From Bacillota bacterium (GTDB taxonomy: Bacteria > Bacillota > Clostridia > Oscillospirales > Acutalibacteraceae), in NCBI GenBank assembly GCA_023458915.1, contig JAEWWM010000053.1, forward strand, positions 1-31,506: a stretch of 31,506 nt of DNA. The letters run 5' to 3'. The translations under genes were made by a program, and so were the position numbers. The notes under the pieces were generated by a model. That model searched no databases, was not told the origin of the DNA, and saw only the letters and a list, made by a program, of their open reading frames with translations. Each line of letters begins with the position of its first letter. Positions within the stretch are counted from its first letter, which is position 1. Of the stretch, positions 1 through 8,785 are shown piece by piece.

Positions 1-291
1 TGGCCGGGATTTGCGGATAATTTGCGCGTACTCGACTGGATTATAAAACGCTGCGAAAACAGTGTAGAGGCTGAAAAAACACCAGTTGGATATATACCTC
101 TAAAAAAAGACATCAATTTAACAGGCACTGATATTTCAGAAGAAACACTCAATGAACTTTTAAAGATAGATAAAAATATCTGGTTCAAAGAAACCGAAAA
201 TATTAAAAGTTTTTATAAAATATTTGGCAGTGACTTACCTGAAAAATTAGAGCAAGAATTAAAAGCACTTGAAGATCGGTTGAAAAATTAA
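1..291 (+). CDS. pckG: Phosphoenolpyruvate carboxykinase (GTP), C-terminal part
   Basis: The gene is cut by the window edge; the reading frame is open from base 1 and ends at TAA 289-291. The 96 visible residues match the end of GTP-dependent PEP carboxykinase, which interconverts oxaloacetate plus GTP with PEP, CO2 and GDP in the cytosol. The clearest family signature is the opening W-P-G-F-A-D-N-L-R-V-L-x-W-I-I, followed by a T-P-V-G-Y-I-P segment and a charged helical tail. All catalytic motifs lie upstream of the window and cannot be checked. It converges with the DUF5711 gene, with 50 bases between them and no clear hairpin terminator. An ATG-like reading from base 22 would be an internal artefact. 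Confidence 0.85.
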   Translation, partial: WPGFADNLRVLDWIIKRCENSVEAEKTPVGYIPLKKDINLTGTDISEETLNELLKIDKNIWFKETENIKSFYKIFGSDLPEKLEQELKALEDRLKN

Positions 292-341
292 AGAATTTAG
301 TCAAATTTATGGAGATTCCCTCTTATTCATAACTTCTCTGG

Positions 342-1526
342 TTATATAGACCATTTTTCGATGGCATTACCGCTAAGAGAATATATGTAAGAATGTGGGG
401 CAAGAAGAATTTTTTGAGGATGGTTTTGAATGTCTACACTTCTTTCATTACGTCCGGTTGCACCATAAGAAATTATTTTATTTTTAGTTAAGCACACAGT
501 TCTATTTTTTCGGCGCGATAAACTGCTTATATTTTCGTGAGTTTGAGTGCAAAATAGTTCTTTTCCGTTTGTATCCAAATTTATTATCTCATCGCCATTT
601 ATTTCAGTTAAAGATTGTGAAAAACAGCAGCAAATACCATAATCTTTATTAAAATCATAAAATTTTAATATTTTATTATCATACGGAAAATTTTTAATCA
701 TTTTTGATTTTAAATTTATAAAAGCCATATATTTATCACCAATGGCTAAAATATTTCCATTTGCCATATATTCTAGGCGTATAATCATATTGTTATTTAA
801 TTTAAACTGAGATTTTGGAGTTTCGGATTTAAAATCGAAAATATAAACAAGAGAATTTATGTTACCGTTATCTGCGGACATTCCGCACGCCGCACACTCA
901 GTCCCTGCTGAATTCAGGGAAACATCAGAAATATAACATTCGGAAAATGAATATTTGTACTTTTCTTTGTTATTTGTATTAAATATTATCAGCTCTGCGA
1001 GGTAATCTAAAGAGCGCTGAGCTATTGCATAAATTCCATTATCTGAAATTGCACAGCCAATAATATCTTTTTCGGTTGTTCCTGAACTAATATTTTTTGC
1101 ACAGCTTTCGATTTTAAAATTTTTGCCGCCGCGATCATAAATTATCCCTCTTGTACTACCGAGCTTAAGGCACGGATGACCAAAATTATGCTTGTCTTCC
1201 CGAACTATTTTTGCGGAACTATTGAGTATAGTAAACGCTGTATCACTAAGTATAAAAAGATTGCCATCTGAAAATTTGAAATTTTCAGCATATGTTTTAT
1301 CGCCTTCTATTTTGCACGGGTAGCCTGGTCCAAAAAGTGCTGATTTTGCTTTACCTTCGATCCATAAAAGAACATTATCAGGAGAAAGTTTGACCCTATT
1401 TACCCACAAAAACAAAAATAAAAAACTACAAAACAAAACTAAAATTACAGTTTTAATATCATCAAATAATTTTTTTTGTTCATCGTTTTTACAGATTAAT
1501 TTTTTAATACCATTAAAAATTTTCAT
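342..1526 (-). CDS. DUF5711-family membrane-anchored beta-propeller-like protein
   Basis: This 394-residue protein has a short basic N-terminal cytoplasmic segment, one strong transmembrane helix at about residues 25-44 (hydrophobic run ending L-F-L-W-V), then a long extracytoplasmic part made of repeated beta-strand-like segments. The architecture and a G-x-G-Y-P patch after the membrane helix resemble DUF5711 proteins of Clostridia. Those have no established biochemical function and are thought to be propeller-type domains outside the membrane. Its ATG lies inside the end of truA (14-nt overlap), so it is the last gene of the truA operon and is translationally coupled. Several cysteines (a C-C-C run near residue 300) are unusual for an exported domain. 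Family assignment is from general resemblance, not from a catalytic motif. Confidence 0.65.
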   Translation of the reverse strand: MKIFNGIKKLICKNDEQKKLFDDIKTVILVLFCSFLFLFLWVNRVKLSPDNVLLWIEGKAKSALFGPGYPCKIEGDKTYAENFKFSDGNLFILSDTAFTILNSSAKIVREDKHNFGHPCLKLGSTRGIIYDRGGKNFKIESCAKNISSGTTEKDIIGCAISDNGIYAIAQRSLDYLAELIIFNTNNKEKYKYSFSECYISDVSLNSAGTECAACGMSADNGNINSLVYIFDFKSETPKSQFKLNNNMIIRLEYMANGNILAIGDKYMAFINLKSKMIKNFPYDNKILKFYDFNKDYGICCCFSQSLTEINGDEIINLDTNGKELFCTQTHENISSLSRRKNRTVCLTKNKIISYGATGRNERSVDIQNHPQKILLAPHSYIYSLSGNAIEKWSI

Positions 1527-2289
1527 AAAATACTCTATTCAAATAAAGTCCATGCGCCGGAGCTGTCGGACCTGCATTTTTTCGGTTTTTTGATTTTATT
1601 ATGTATGATATATCCTCTTTTTTTATTTTCTCCTGCGAAACTCTTAAAAGTGTGCCGACCATTATACGAACCATATTGTAAAGAAATCCATCAGCCATTA
1701 CTTTCATTTCAATCATACTGTCATTTTTATGCACATTGAAATATTCTACAGTTCTAATCATATTTTTAGTTTCCCGTTTGTCAAGTGTAGCAAATGAGGT
1801 AAAGTCATGAGTGCCTACTAATAAGCTCGCTGCTTCATTTAAAATATCTACATCTAATGGATACCAATAATGAAGCACGCGTTTATTTAAAAACGGGTTC
1901 CTTATTTTGTGATTCCATATTTTATAAACATACTCCTTCCCTATGCTTGAGTAACGAGCATGGAAATCCATTGGAACTTTTTTACAGCTTGATACAACTA
2001 TATCGTTAGGTAAAAATCTATTTAAAGCAAAAATTAAATTATCTGGGTTTATTTTACTGTGCGTTTGAAAACTTACAGTGTACATATTTGCGTGAACGCC
2101 TGTATCAGTTCGACTACAACCCTTAATATCTACTTTTTCTTTTATTACTTTTTCAAGTGAATTTTGAAAAACTTCCTGAACGCTCAGTGCATTTTTTTGC
2201 ACTTGCCATCCGTGATAGTTGCTTCCATCGTAAGAAAGCGTCACCAGAATATTTCTGACCATATTTAAATTTCGATCATCACGCTGCAT
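1513..2289 (-). CDS. truA: tRNA pseudouridine(38-40) synthase TruA
   Basis: TruA converts uridines 38-40 of the tRNA anticodon arm to pseudouridine. The 258-residue length is normal. The catalytic Asp is D62 in the R-T-D-T-G-V-H-A motif; Y-D-G-S-N-Y-H-G-W-Q near residue 20 and the F-x-Y-N-M-V-R-I-M-V-G-T block near the C terminus are also family hallmarks. I keep the ATG at 2289 because an AGGAG Shine-Dalgarno sits 7 nt upstream (2297-2301), whereas the next ATG (2262) has none. This start overlaps ecfT by 25 nt. The gene order ecfA1-ecfA2-ecfT-truA is widely conserved in Firmicutes, often behind rplQ; here ribosomal genes are absent and ruvABC/glmM lie upstream instead. Confidence 0.95.
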   Translation of the reverse strand: MQRDDRNLNMVRNILVTLSYDGSNYHGWQVQKNALSVQEVFQNSLEKVIKEKVDIKGCSRTDTGVHANMYTVSFQTHSKINPDNLIFALNRFLPNDIVVSSCKKVPMDFHARYSSIGKEYVYKIWNHKIRNPFLNKRVLHYWYPLDVDILNEAASLLVGTHDFTSFATLDKRETKNMIRTVEYFNVHKNDSMIEMKVMADGFLYNMVRIMVGTLLRVSQEKIKKEDISYIIKSKNRKNAGPTAPAHGLYLNRVFYENF

Positions 2290-3059
2290 AAAACGACTCC
2301 TGAAAAGACTAATGTAATAATTACTATCGCCATTATATCAATAGAATGTATTTGAAGCTCTCTAAATTTTGTGCGCTTTCGTGAATTATCATAGCATCTG
2401 GATTCCATAGCCATCGCTAAATCGCTTGCTTTTTTAAATGAGGATATAAAAAGCGGAATCACTACAGCCGAAAACGCTTTGATTTTTTTAATTATATTTT
2501 TGCTTTTAAAATCAGCTCCCCGCGCGCGCTGCGCAGTTGCTATTTTATTCGCTTCTTCGAATAAAGTTGGAATAAACCGGAGCGATATTGTAACTGTGGT
2601 CGCTATCTCCTGCACATTAACACCGATGTATTTTAAAGGGCTAAGAAGGCTTTCAAGAGCGCAAGAAATATCGCCTGGTGATGTTGTGAATATTGTTAGC
2701 GAACTCATTAAAATGAGCGACAGTAAACGTATGAAAACAATTATACTGTTTTTTAAATTTATAGGAGTAATGGAAAAGCTACCTGACTTCAAAAAATGTG
2801 TTTCTGCTTCAAAAAAAAGATTTATGAGAGTTGTAAAAAGCGATACAAGTATAATTGATTTACTTTGCTTTATATAATTTTTTAAAGGCACAGAAGATAA
2901 TGCAGCAGATGAAATAATAAAAATTAAAATTATGGTAAGTGCTGCGTAACTTCGCACCCAAAACATCAGGCTAAAAAAAAGTGCAGAGGTTAAGAGTTTT
3001 ATTCGTGGATCTAATTTATGTATCGCAGAATCACCAGGTAAATATTTGCCAAGCGCCAT
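2265..3059 (-). CDS. ecfT: ECF transporter transmembrane component EcfT
   Basis: EcfT is the membrane scaffold of the energy-coupling-factor module. It links the two EcfA ATPases to interchangeable substrate-binding S components for vitamin or metal uptake. The protein begins M-A-L-G-K-Y-L-P-G-D-S-x-I-H-K-L-D-P-R, the normal EcfT N terminus, and has about five or six hydrophobic helices. Both coupling-helix motifs are visible: A-R-G in R-A-R-G-A-D, and the second site A-M-E-S-R-C-Y, where Ser-Arg-Cys replaces the usual Ala-Arg-Gly-like triplet. A TTG at 3071 would add four residues, but ATG 3059 matches the family start; neither has a strong ribosome binding site, so coupling from ecfA2 is likely. 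No S component is encoded nearby, so this is probably a shared group II module. Confidence 0.93.
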   Translation of the reverse strand: MALGKYLPGDSAIHKLDPRIKLLTSALFFSLMFWVRSYAALTIILIFIISSAALSSVPLKNYIKQSKSIILVSLFTTLINLFFEAETHFLKSGSFSITPINLKNSIIVFIRLLSLILMSSLTIFTTSPGDISCALESLLSPLKYIGVNVQEIATTVTISLRFIPTLFEEANKIATAQRARGADFKSKNIIKKIKAFSAVVIPLFISSFKKASDLAMAMESRCYDNSRKRTKFRELQIHSIDIMAIVIITLVFSGVVLCSVMIEI

Positions 3060-3067
3060 ATTTTTTA

Positions 3068-3928
3068 TCAAACTTTAAACACCGCCAAATGAAGAAGCTT
3101 TAAAATTTCATGCCCTGCTTTTTCAGGAGTAATTATATTTCTTCCTATATTATAACCTTTTTTATTTATAAGAGATATAATTTTTGCTGTTTGCGGAACG
3201 TCAAGACCTATAGCTTTTAATTTTTCGGCATTGCTAAAAACATTTTCGGGAGTATCAAAAAATATTTGGTGACCCTTGTCCATTACCAAAACTTTGTCAG
3301 CAATTTTTGCAATGTCCTCCATAATGTGAGATATAAAAATTATAATATTATTTTCTTTTTCATGGTACTTAAGAATGGAGTTTATTAAATTTTTTCCGCC
3401 AGCGGCATCCAAGCCAGATGTTGGTTCATCCAATATTAAAACTTCGGGTTTCATTGCAATAATTCCAGCGATTGCGCATCGTCTTTTTTCGCCTCCGGAA
3501 AGTTCAATGGGAGAACGGCTTAACAAGTTTTCGTTAAGACCGACAAACTCTGCAGCTTCTAAAACTCTGTTTTTAAGCTCAGTTTCTGAAACACCTTTAT
3601 TTTTAAGACCAAAAGCAATATCTTCAAACACAGTCTTACTAAAAAGCTGTTCCTCAGGGTACTGAAACACCATCCCTATTTTGAAGTAAACATCTTTCAT
3701 ATTTTTAAAATCTACGTGTATATTTTTGCTATCTAAAATTATTTCCCCGCTTGACGGACGAAGAAGGCCGCACAGCATCTGAACAAGCGTTGATTTTCCT
3801 GAACCTGTTTTACCTATTATGCCGAGTATTTCGCCATTATTTATTGATAAACTTATATTTTCTACAGCATTTGTAGAGATTTTGATGTCGGAACTATATT
3901 TATAGTAAAGATTTTTTGCTTGAATCAT
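3068..3928 (-). CDS. ecfA2: ECF transporter ATPase EcfA2
   Basis: This is one of the two cytoplasmic ATPases that power ECF vitamin transport. The 286-residue ABC domain is complete: an A-loop region with aromatic residues at 8-11, Walker A G-K-T-G-S-G-K-S at 39-46, the Q-loop in M-V-F-Q-Y-P-E-E-Q-L-F, signature L-S-G-G-E-K-R-R, Walker B V-L-I-L-D-E-P-T-S-G-L-D, and an H-loop F-I-S-H. The Q-Y-P-E-x-Q-L-F sequence is typical of EcfA proteins. A GGAG lies 9 nt before the ATG. The start overlaps the ecfA1 stop by 4 nt (ATGA), and its own stop lies just before the ecfT start, so the three genes are tightly coupled. Confidence 0.94.
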   Translation of the reverse strand: MIQAKNLYYKYSSDIKISTNAVENISLSINNGEILGIIGKTGSGKSTLVQMLCGLLRPSSGEIILDSKNIHVDFKNMKDVYFKIGMVFQYPEEQLFSKTVFEDIAFGLKNKGVSETELKNRVLEAAEFVGLNENLLSRSPIELSGGEKRRCAIAGIIAMKPEVLILDEPTSGLDAAGGKNLINSILKYHEKENNIIIFISHIMEDIAKIADKVLVMDKGHQIFFDTPENVFSNAEKLKAIGLDVPQTAKIISLINKKGYNIGRNIITPEKAGHEILKLLHLAVFKV

Positions 3929-4779
3929 CTGTGGTTCTCCAGTAATTTTATAATTTCATTTGCGCAAGGTTCATCATCAAAAACCTTCAATGTAACATCA
4001 TAACCGTTTTCTTTTAAAAAATAAAGAATTTGTGTGGATTCTAAAAGGTTAAAATTCTTGGATTTAATAAACTCAGCGTCAGAAAATATTTCCTCAGGTT
4101 TTGCATATGATACTATTTCACCGCTATCCATAATTATAGCTTTATCAGCGAGAAGCGCTTCTTCAATAAAATGTGTTACGAGCAGGATGGTCATGTTATC
4201 TTTTTTGTTAAGATTTAAAATTACATTTATTATGCCTTTTCGGCTTTCTGGGCTTAACATTGAGGTCGGTTCATCAAGAACCAGAATTTCCGGTTTCATT
4301 GCAAGCACACTAGCAATTGCAAGGAGCTGTTTTTGCCCACCCGAAAGGCTGTAAATCGCTTTTTTTTCGAACCCTGGTAAACCCACAATTTTCAACGATT
4401 CTTTTATCCTCTTTTTCATCTCATTTCGCTCTATTGCAATATTTTCAAGTCCGAACGCAATTTCTTCTTCCACAACTGACGCGACTATTTGGTTATCAGG
4501 ATTTTGGAATATCATCCCAACTTTTTGCTTTAGGTCAAAATATTTTTCTTCATTTTTGGTATTAATTCCATTAACAAAAACATCGCCGTATGTTGGAAGC
4601 AAAAGTCCATTAAAATGCTTTGCAAGTGTGGATTTACCGCATCCGTTAGGGCCAAGTAAAGCAATGAATTCCCCTTGGTTTATGGAAAGATTTATATTTT
4701 TAAAAGCAGTTTCACTTAAACCGTTCCACATATTTTGGTATTTGTAAGATGCGTTTATAAATTCGACTATTTTACTTAT
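3925..4779 (-). CDS. ecfA1: ECF transporter ATPase EcfA1, apparent AUA start
   Basis: This is the second ECF ATPase. Visible motifs are Walker A G-P-N-G-C-G-K-S, Q-loop M-I-F-Q-N-P-D-N-Q, signature L-S-G-G-Q-K-Q, Walker B I-L-V-L-D-E-P-T-S-M-L and the H-loop V-T-H-F. The only ATG in the 5' part is at 4731, which would remove the first beta strand and the A-loop tyrosines. In the same frame upstream the codons read S-K-I-V-E-F-I-N-A-S-Y-K-Y-Q-N, the normal N terminus of EcfA1, preceded by an ATA at 4779. No ATG, GTG or TTG occurs between the in-frame UAA at 4797 and codon 17. An AAGAAGGTG ribosome binding site ends 8 nt before this ATA. I therefore annotate 284 residues from AUA; an assembly error or a G-to-A mutation of the start is the alternative. 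Confidence 0.88.
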   Translation of the reverse strand: MSKIVEFINASYKYQNMWNGLSETAFKNINLSINQGEFIALLGPNGCGKSTLAKHFNGLLLPTYGDVFVNGINTKNEEKYFDLKQKVGMIFQNPDNQIVASVVEEEIAFGLENIAIERNEMKKRIKESLKIVGLPGFEKKAIYSLSGGQKQLLAIASVLAMKPEILVLDEPTSMLSPESRKGIINVILNLNKKDNMTILLVTHFIEEALLADKAIIMDSGEIVSYAKPEEIFSDAEFIKSKNFNLLESTQILYFLKENGYDVTLKVFDDEPCANEIIKLLENHR

Positions 4780-4796
4780 TTTAAATACACCTTCTT
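4780..4796 (-). promoter_or_regulatory. Ribosome binding site deciding the AUA start of ecfA1
   Basis: On the minus strand AAGAAGGTG (4796-4788) matches the extended anti-Shine-Dalgarno target AAGGAGGTG with one mismatch and is followed by 8 nt and then ATA. It overlaps the stop codon of the upstream methyltransferase gene. Its placement fits an AUA start at 4779 and is about 56 nt too far for the ATG at 4731. Confidence 0.6.
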
Positions 4797-5670
4797 ATTG
4801 AAATAATAATTTATTGCTCCAAATTGCAGTGGCACCTGCGGGCATTACAAGATTCGAAGACGAAACCGGTATTCCGACTTCATCTGAAGTTACAAATCCG
4901 CCGCGCTTTTCTTTTATAACTTTTGATAAAAGATACCCCATAACTGCCGGCGAAAGCCCTGTGGAATAAGAGTTGATAACAAAAAATTTTGCATCATCAG
5001 AAAGCAATTTTTCACAAAGAAGTATAAAAGAATAAAGATTTTCTTCGATTTTCCACGTTTCACCTTTTGGGCCCCTCCCATAAGATGGTGGGTCCATAAT
5101 TATTCCATCATATTTATTACCGCGTTTTATCTCACGCGCAACGAATTTTTCGCAGTCATCCACTATCCACCGAATCAGCGCATTCGCTAAATTTGATTTT
5201 GCAGCATTTTCGCGCCCTGAAGTTACCATCCCTCTTGAAGCATCCACATGGCAAACTTTTGCGCCAGCTTTAGCGCACGCTAAAGTAGCTCCACCTGTGT
5301 AAGCAAAAAGATTTAAAATGTTCATTTGATTATTTTCATTTAAAATTATTTTTTGGAATAAATCCCAGTTTACTGCTTGTTCGGGGAAAACACCCATGTG
5401 TTTAAAATTCATCATTTTGATGCTGAATTTCAAATTATTATAAGATATTTCCCATTGCTCTTTTATTTTATTTTTTATTTCCCAGTGCCCGCCACCAGTA
5501 CGTGAGCGATGGTAAACAGCATCAGCCATACGCCATTTGCTATCTTTTTTTTCAGTATTCCAAATAACTTGCGGGTCAGGGCGGATTAAAATTATGTCGC
5601 CCCAGCGTTCAAGCCTTTCGCCGCTTGAAGTATCTATTAATTCGTAATCTTTCCAAGTAGTATATCTCAT
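4795..5670 (-). CDS. Class I SAM-dependent methyltransferase, RlmI-like
   Basis: This 291-residue protein has a Rossmann methyltransferase core: SAM-binding motif I L-N-L-F-A-Y-T-G-G-A-T near residue 120, an acidic motif II V-D-A-S, and the catalytic-type motif D-P-P-S-Y-G-R-G-P. The F-A-Y-T-G plus D-P-P-S-Y combination is typical of the RlmI/RlmL-type 23S rRNA methyltransferase group, so an RNA base is the likely substrate, but the position modified cannot be read from sequence. The N-terminal domain (W-G-D-x-I-L-I-R-P-D-P-Q) replaces the PUA domain of true RlmI. No clear ribosome binding site precedes the ATG. It ends in UAA directly in frame with ecfA1, 15 nt before that gene's apparent start. 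Confidence 0.8.
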   Translation of the reverse strand: MRYTTWKDYELIDTSSGERLERWGDIILIRPDPQVIWNTEKKDSKWRMADAVYHRSRTGGGHWEIKNKIKEQWEISYNNLKFSIKMMNFKHMGVFPEQAVNWDLFQKIILNENNQMNILNLFAYTGGATLACAKAGAKVCHVDASRGMVTSGRENAAKSNLANALIRWIVDDCEKFVAREIKRGNKYDGIIMDPPSYGRGPKGETWKIEENLYSFILLCEKLLSDDAKFFVINSYSTGLSPAVMGYLLSKVIKEKRGGFVTSDEVGIPVSSSNLVMPAGATAIWSNKLLFQ

Positions 5671-5679
5671 ATTAAACTG

Positions 5680-7053
5680 TTATTTAGTTTTAACCTTTCT
5701 TAAATTTAAACTTTCATTCACGATTTTACATGCATTCTCAATAATTTCATTGAGTTTATTCTTATCTTCACATTCTACCATTATGCGAATTTTTGGCTCA
5801 GTCCCGGACTCACGAACAACTATTTTCCCTTTGTTTTCAAGCTCTCGCTGAATAACTTCGATTTGCTTATTTACATTTTTATCTTTTGCAATAACACCTT
5901 TTTGATTTGACTGAATCTCAATAGTAATCGATTTTTGAGGATATTTTTTAATAATGCTGGCGAGTTCTGAAGCTTTCACCTTTGATTTTAAAAGTACCGA
6001 CAAAAGCTGAACGGCAGTAAGCTGTCCGTCACCAGTTGTTGAAAAGTCAAGAAAAATTACGTGACCGGATTGCTCTCCACCAATATTATAACCACCTTCT
6101 AACATTTTTTCCAAAACATATTTATCCCCAACTTTTGTTTCGCAAAAATTTATATTGTTTTTTTCACAAAACTTTTTAAGCCCAAAATTAGACATTATCG
6201 TTCCGACAAGCGTATTATTTTTTAAAGCGCCTTCTTTTTTCATAAAATCTGCACAAATTCCGAGAATTGAATCACCATCAATTATTTTGCCTTCTTCATC
6301 TACAAAAAGACATCTATCAGCATCTCCGTCAAATGCAATTCCCAAATTGCAGTTATTTTTAATAACAAAATTTGATAAACACCCAAGGCTTGTAGATCCG
6401 CAATTTTCATTGATATTGAATCCATTAGGTTTGTCAAAAATTATATTAACGTTTAATCCAAGCTCTTTAAATAGAATTTCTGCAGTAGCTGATGTGGAAC
6501 CATTTGCACAGTCTACAGCAATTTTAAAATTTTTGTTTTTGGGGATGCTTACAGCACTTTTTATATTATTTATATAATCACGCGCAGCATTGTCATTATG
6601 GATAATTTTCCCTATGCTTTTTCCTGCAAGTAAAGGGAAAGAATAACTGCTATCAAGAATTATTGTTTCTATTTGTTCCTCAATACTATCAGATAATTTA
6701 TAGCCGTTTTTATCAAAAATTTTTATGCCGTTAAATTCATAAGAATTGTGGGACGCGGAAATCATTATCCCGGCATCTGCGCCGTATTTTTTAACAAGAT
6801 AAGCAACTGCTGGCGTTGGAACAATTCCAAGTGAAATTCCCGCCGCACCAACGGAACATATTCCGGAAAGCAAAGCACATTCTATCATATCTGAAGATAT
6901 ACGTGTATCTTTGCCGATTAATATTTTCGGAGTGTGATCATAGCTCCCCGCAAGTACCTGCGCCACTGCTTTGCCTACCTTCAGCGCAAGTTCACAGGTA
7001 AGCTCACTGTTTGCAATTCCTCTTATTCCGTCCGTTCCAAAAAGTTTTGCCAT
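5680..7053 (-). CDS. glmM: Phosphoglucosamine mutase GlmM
   Basis: GlmM converts glucosamine-6-phosphate to glucosamine-1-phosphate for UDP-GlcNAc and peptidoglycan synthesis. The 457-residue protein starts M-A-K-L-F-G-T-D-G-I-R-G, the family N terminus. The active-site phosphoserine loop is I-S-A-S-H-N, the Mg-binding loop is D-G-D-A-D-R-C, and the phosphate-binding loop R-E-S-G-T-E-P-K-I-R lies near the end. The start at 7053 is fixed by GGAGGATT just upstream (about 7063-7070) and by homology; a longer open frame running up to 7164 overlaps ruvB and is not part of the protein. It follows ruvB by 38 nt in the same operon. Confidence 0.96.
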   Translation of the reverse strand: MAKLFGTDGIRGIANSELTCELALKVGKAVAQVLAGSYDHTPKILIGKDTRISSDMIECALLSGICSVGAAGISLGIVPTPAVAYLVKKYGADAGIMISASHNSYEFNGIKIFDKNGYKLSDSIEEQIETIILDSSYSFPLLAGKSIGKIIHNDNAARDYINNIKSAVSIPKNKNFKIAVDCANGSTSATAEILFKELGLNVNIIFDKPNGFNINENCGSTSLGCLSNFVIKNNCNLGIAFDGDADRCLFVDEEGKIIDGDSILGICADFMKKEGALKNNTLVGTIMSNFGLKKFCEKNNINFCETKVGDKYVLEKMLEGGYNIGGEQSGHVIFLDFSTTGDGQLTAVQLLSVLLKSKVKASELASIIKKYPQKSITIEIQSNQKGVIAKDKNVNKQIEVIQRELENKGKIVVRESGTEPKIRIMVECEDKNKLNEIIENACKIVNESLNLRKVKTK

Positions 7054-7091
7054 ATAAAAATAATCCTCCGAATTTAGTTTACGTTTTGATT

Positions 7092-8123
7092 TTAGAAGGT
7101 ACACTGCTCGTTTTGAATCGGGTTTTTGTACCCCAAATGAAGGTATGCTGACGCCGTCACACATCTTCCCCTTGGCGTACGGCTCAAAAACCCTGTTTGC
7201 ATAAGAAATGGCTCATAAACATCTTCAATTGTAATTGCTTCTTCACCGATTGCCGCTGCTAGAGTTTCCAGCCCAACAGGACCTCCACCATAAAATGTTA
7301 TCATTGTTTCTAAAAGGCGTCTGTCATTGGCGTCCAGTCCAAGTTCATCTATTTCAAGTTTATTTAAAGCTTTTTTTGCAACTTCATAGTTTATTTCGCC
7401 ATCATTTAAAACCTCCGCAAAATCGCGAACTCTTTTTAAAAGCCTGTTTGCGATGCGAGGCGTACCCCTTGAGCGCGACGCAATTTCAAGCGCGCCTTCT
7501 TCGCTTATTTTTATTTTCAAAATAGAAGCGCTTCTTTTTATGATTTTTGAGAGTTCTTCAGATGTGTACATTTCGAGCCGTAAAACCACTCCAAATCGGT
7601 CGCGTAGCGGAGCAGTGAGCTGCCCTGCCCTTGTTGTTGCGCCGATTAATGTAAATTTCGGAAGCGGCAGATGATATGAAGTTGCCATTTGTCCTTTCCC
7701 AGTTACAATGTCTATTGCAAAATCTTCCATTGCAGGATAAAGGATTTCCTCAACACTGCGCGAAAGTCTATGTATTTCATCAATGAAAAGTACATCTCCC
7801 GGTGAGAGGTTAGTTAAAAGTGCAGCTAAATCCCCCGGTTTTTCAATTGCAGGACCTGAAGTTATTCTAACATTTACTCCAAGTTCATTGGCAATAATCA
7901 TTGAAAGCGTAGTCTTTCCGAGACCCGGAGGGCCATATAAAAGAACATGATCAAGAGATTCTCCCCGAATTTTTGCGGCTTCTATGAATACTGAAAGATT
8001 TTCTTTTACTTTTTCTTGACCGATATATTCTTTTAAGGTTTTCGGGCGTAAAGGATTATCGCTTTCGTTATCATCAAGCGTTTCTGATGGACTTAAGATT
8101 CTGGTGTTATTTTCTGAGCTCAT
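7092..8123 (-). CDS. ruvB: Holliday junction branch migration ATPase RuvB
   Basis: RuvB is the hexameric AAA+ motor that, with RuvA, drives branch migration of Holliday junctions in recombination and repair. The 343 residues show the usual start of the core (R-P-K-T-L-x-E-Y-I-G-Q-E), Walker A G-P-P-G-L-G-K-T-T, Walker B F-I-D-E-I-H-R-L, sensor and arginine-finger region G-A-T-T-R-A-G-Q-L-T-A-P-L-R-D-R-F-G, and the C-terminal winged helix with T-P-R-G-R. The ATG is preceded by AAAGGGGTG, which itself overlaps the ruvA stop, with only 3 nt between the genes. The first about 20 residues are poorly conserved and acidic. Confidence 0.97.
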   Translation of the reverse strand: MSSENNTRILSPSETLDDNESDNPLRPKTLKEYIGQEKVKENLSVFIEAAKIRGESLDHVLLYGPPGLGKTTLSMIIANELGVNVRITSGPAIEKPGDLAALLTNLSPGDVLFIDEIHRLSRSVEEILYPAMEDFAIDIVTGKGQMATSYHLPLPKFTLIGATTRAGQLTAPLRDRFGVVLRLEMYTSEELSKIIKRSASILKIKISEEGALEIASRSRGTPRIANRLLKRVRDFAEVLNDGEINYEVAKKALNKLEIDELGLDANDRRLLETMITFYGGGPVGLETLAAAIGEEAITIEDVYEPFLMQTGFLSRTPRGRCVTASAYLHLGYKNPIQNEQCTF

Positions 8124-8126
8124 TTT

Positions 8127-8732
8127 TTACACCCCTTTACTCATGGATTTTAAAGCTATTCTTATTAATTCCTCAATAGCGAGATTTTCATCGCATTTGG
8201 CTAAAACGGGTATTACTTCAGCTGCTGCGTACCCGAGAACTTCCAGAGCTTTAGCAGCCTCAGAAATATTTTTAGCAACATGTGGCATAACAGTTCCTGA
8301 AACGAGCGAAGCACCGATGATGGTGGCACTCGAAAGTTTGTCTTTAAGTTCCAAAACTATCCTTTGCGCAGTTTTAGCGCCCACTCCCGAAGCTGACGTT
8401 AAACTTTTGCTATCACCTGACGAAACTAACGCAGCTACTTTTTCAGCAGTAAACTCCGATAAAATCGCAAGTGCTGCTTTTGGGCCCACTCCGGAAACGG
8501 AGGTTAAAAGCTTAAAGCAACTGAGTTCATTTAAACTTGAAAATCCAAAAAGGTCTACTGCATCTTGCCTTACATTCATGTAAGTATAAACAATAACTTC
8601 TTTTCCAATTTTATCTTGGAACTGCCCCGCTGTATATAAAGACGTTAGACATTTATATCCAACTCCGCTACACTGTATTACTAAAAAATTGCTTTCGATT
8701 AGCAAAAGAACACCCTGAAGGCTGTAAATCAA
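8127..8732 (-). CDS. ruvA: Holliday junction DNA helicase subunit RuvA
   Basis: RuvA binds four-way junctions and targets RuvB to them. The 201-residue protein has the N-terminal OB-fold start M-I-Y-S-L-Q-G, two helix-hairpin-helix motifs (S-G-V-G-P-K-A-A-L-A-I-L and S-G-V-G-A-K-T-A-Q-R-I-V-L-E-L), and a small C-terminal domain that contacts RuvB (E-V-L-G-Y). The start codon is TTG at 8732, supported by AGGAAGTG 7 nt upstream and by the family N terminus. The gene lies 53 nt downstream of ruvC and 3 nt upstream of ruvB. Confidence 0.95.
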   Translation of the reverse strand: MIYSLQGVLLLIESNFLVIQCSGVGYKCLTSLYTAGQFQDKIGKEVIVYTYMNVRQDAVDLFGFSSLNELSCFKLLTSVSGVGPKAALAILSEFTAEKVAALVSSGDSKSLTSASGVGAKTAQRIVLELKDKLSSATIIGASLVSGTVMPHVAKNISEAAKALEVLGYAAAEVIPVLAKCDENLAIEELIRIALKSMSKGV

Positions 8733-8785
8733 CTTTGTTCACTTCCTAATTAAAATAGTTTTTGTTCTATTTTTTCACGCAAGCA

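Noticed and set aside
2260..2262. Alternative truA start at the internal ATG
   Set aside because: No Shine-Dalgarno precedes it, whereas AGGAG stands 7 nt before the ATG at 2289.
7054..7164. N-terminal extension of GlmM overlapping ruvB
   Set aside because: The family start M-A-K-L-F-G-T-D-G and a GGAGG site fix the start at 7053; the extension merely reads ruvB in another frame.
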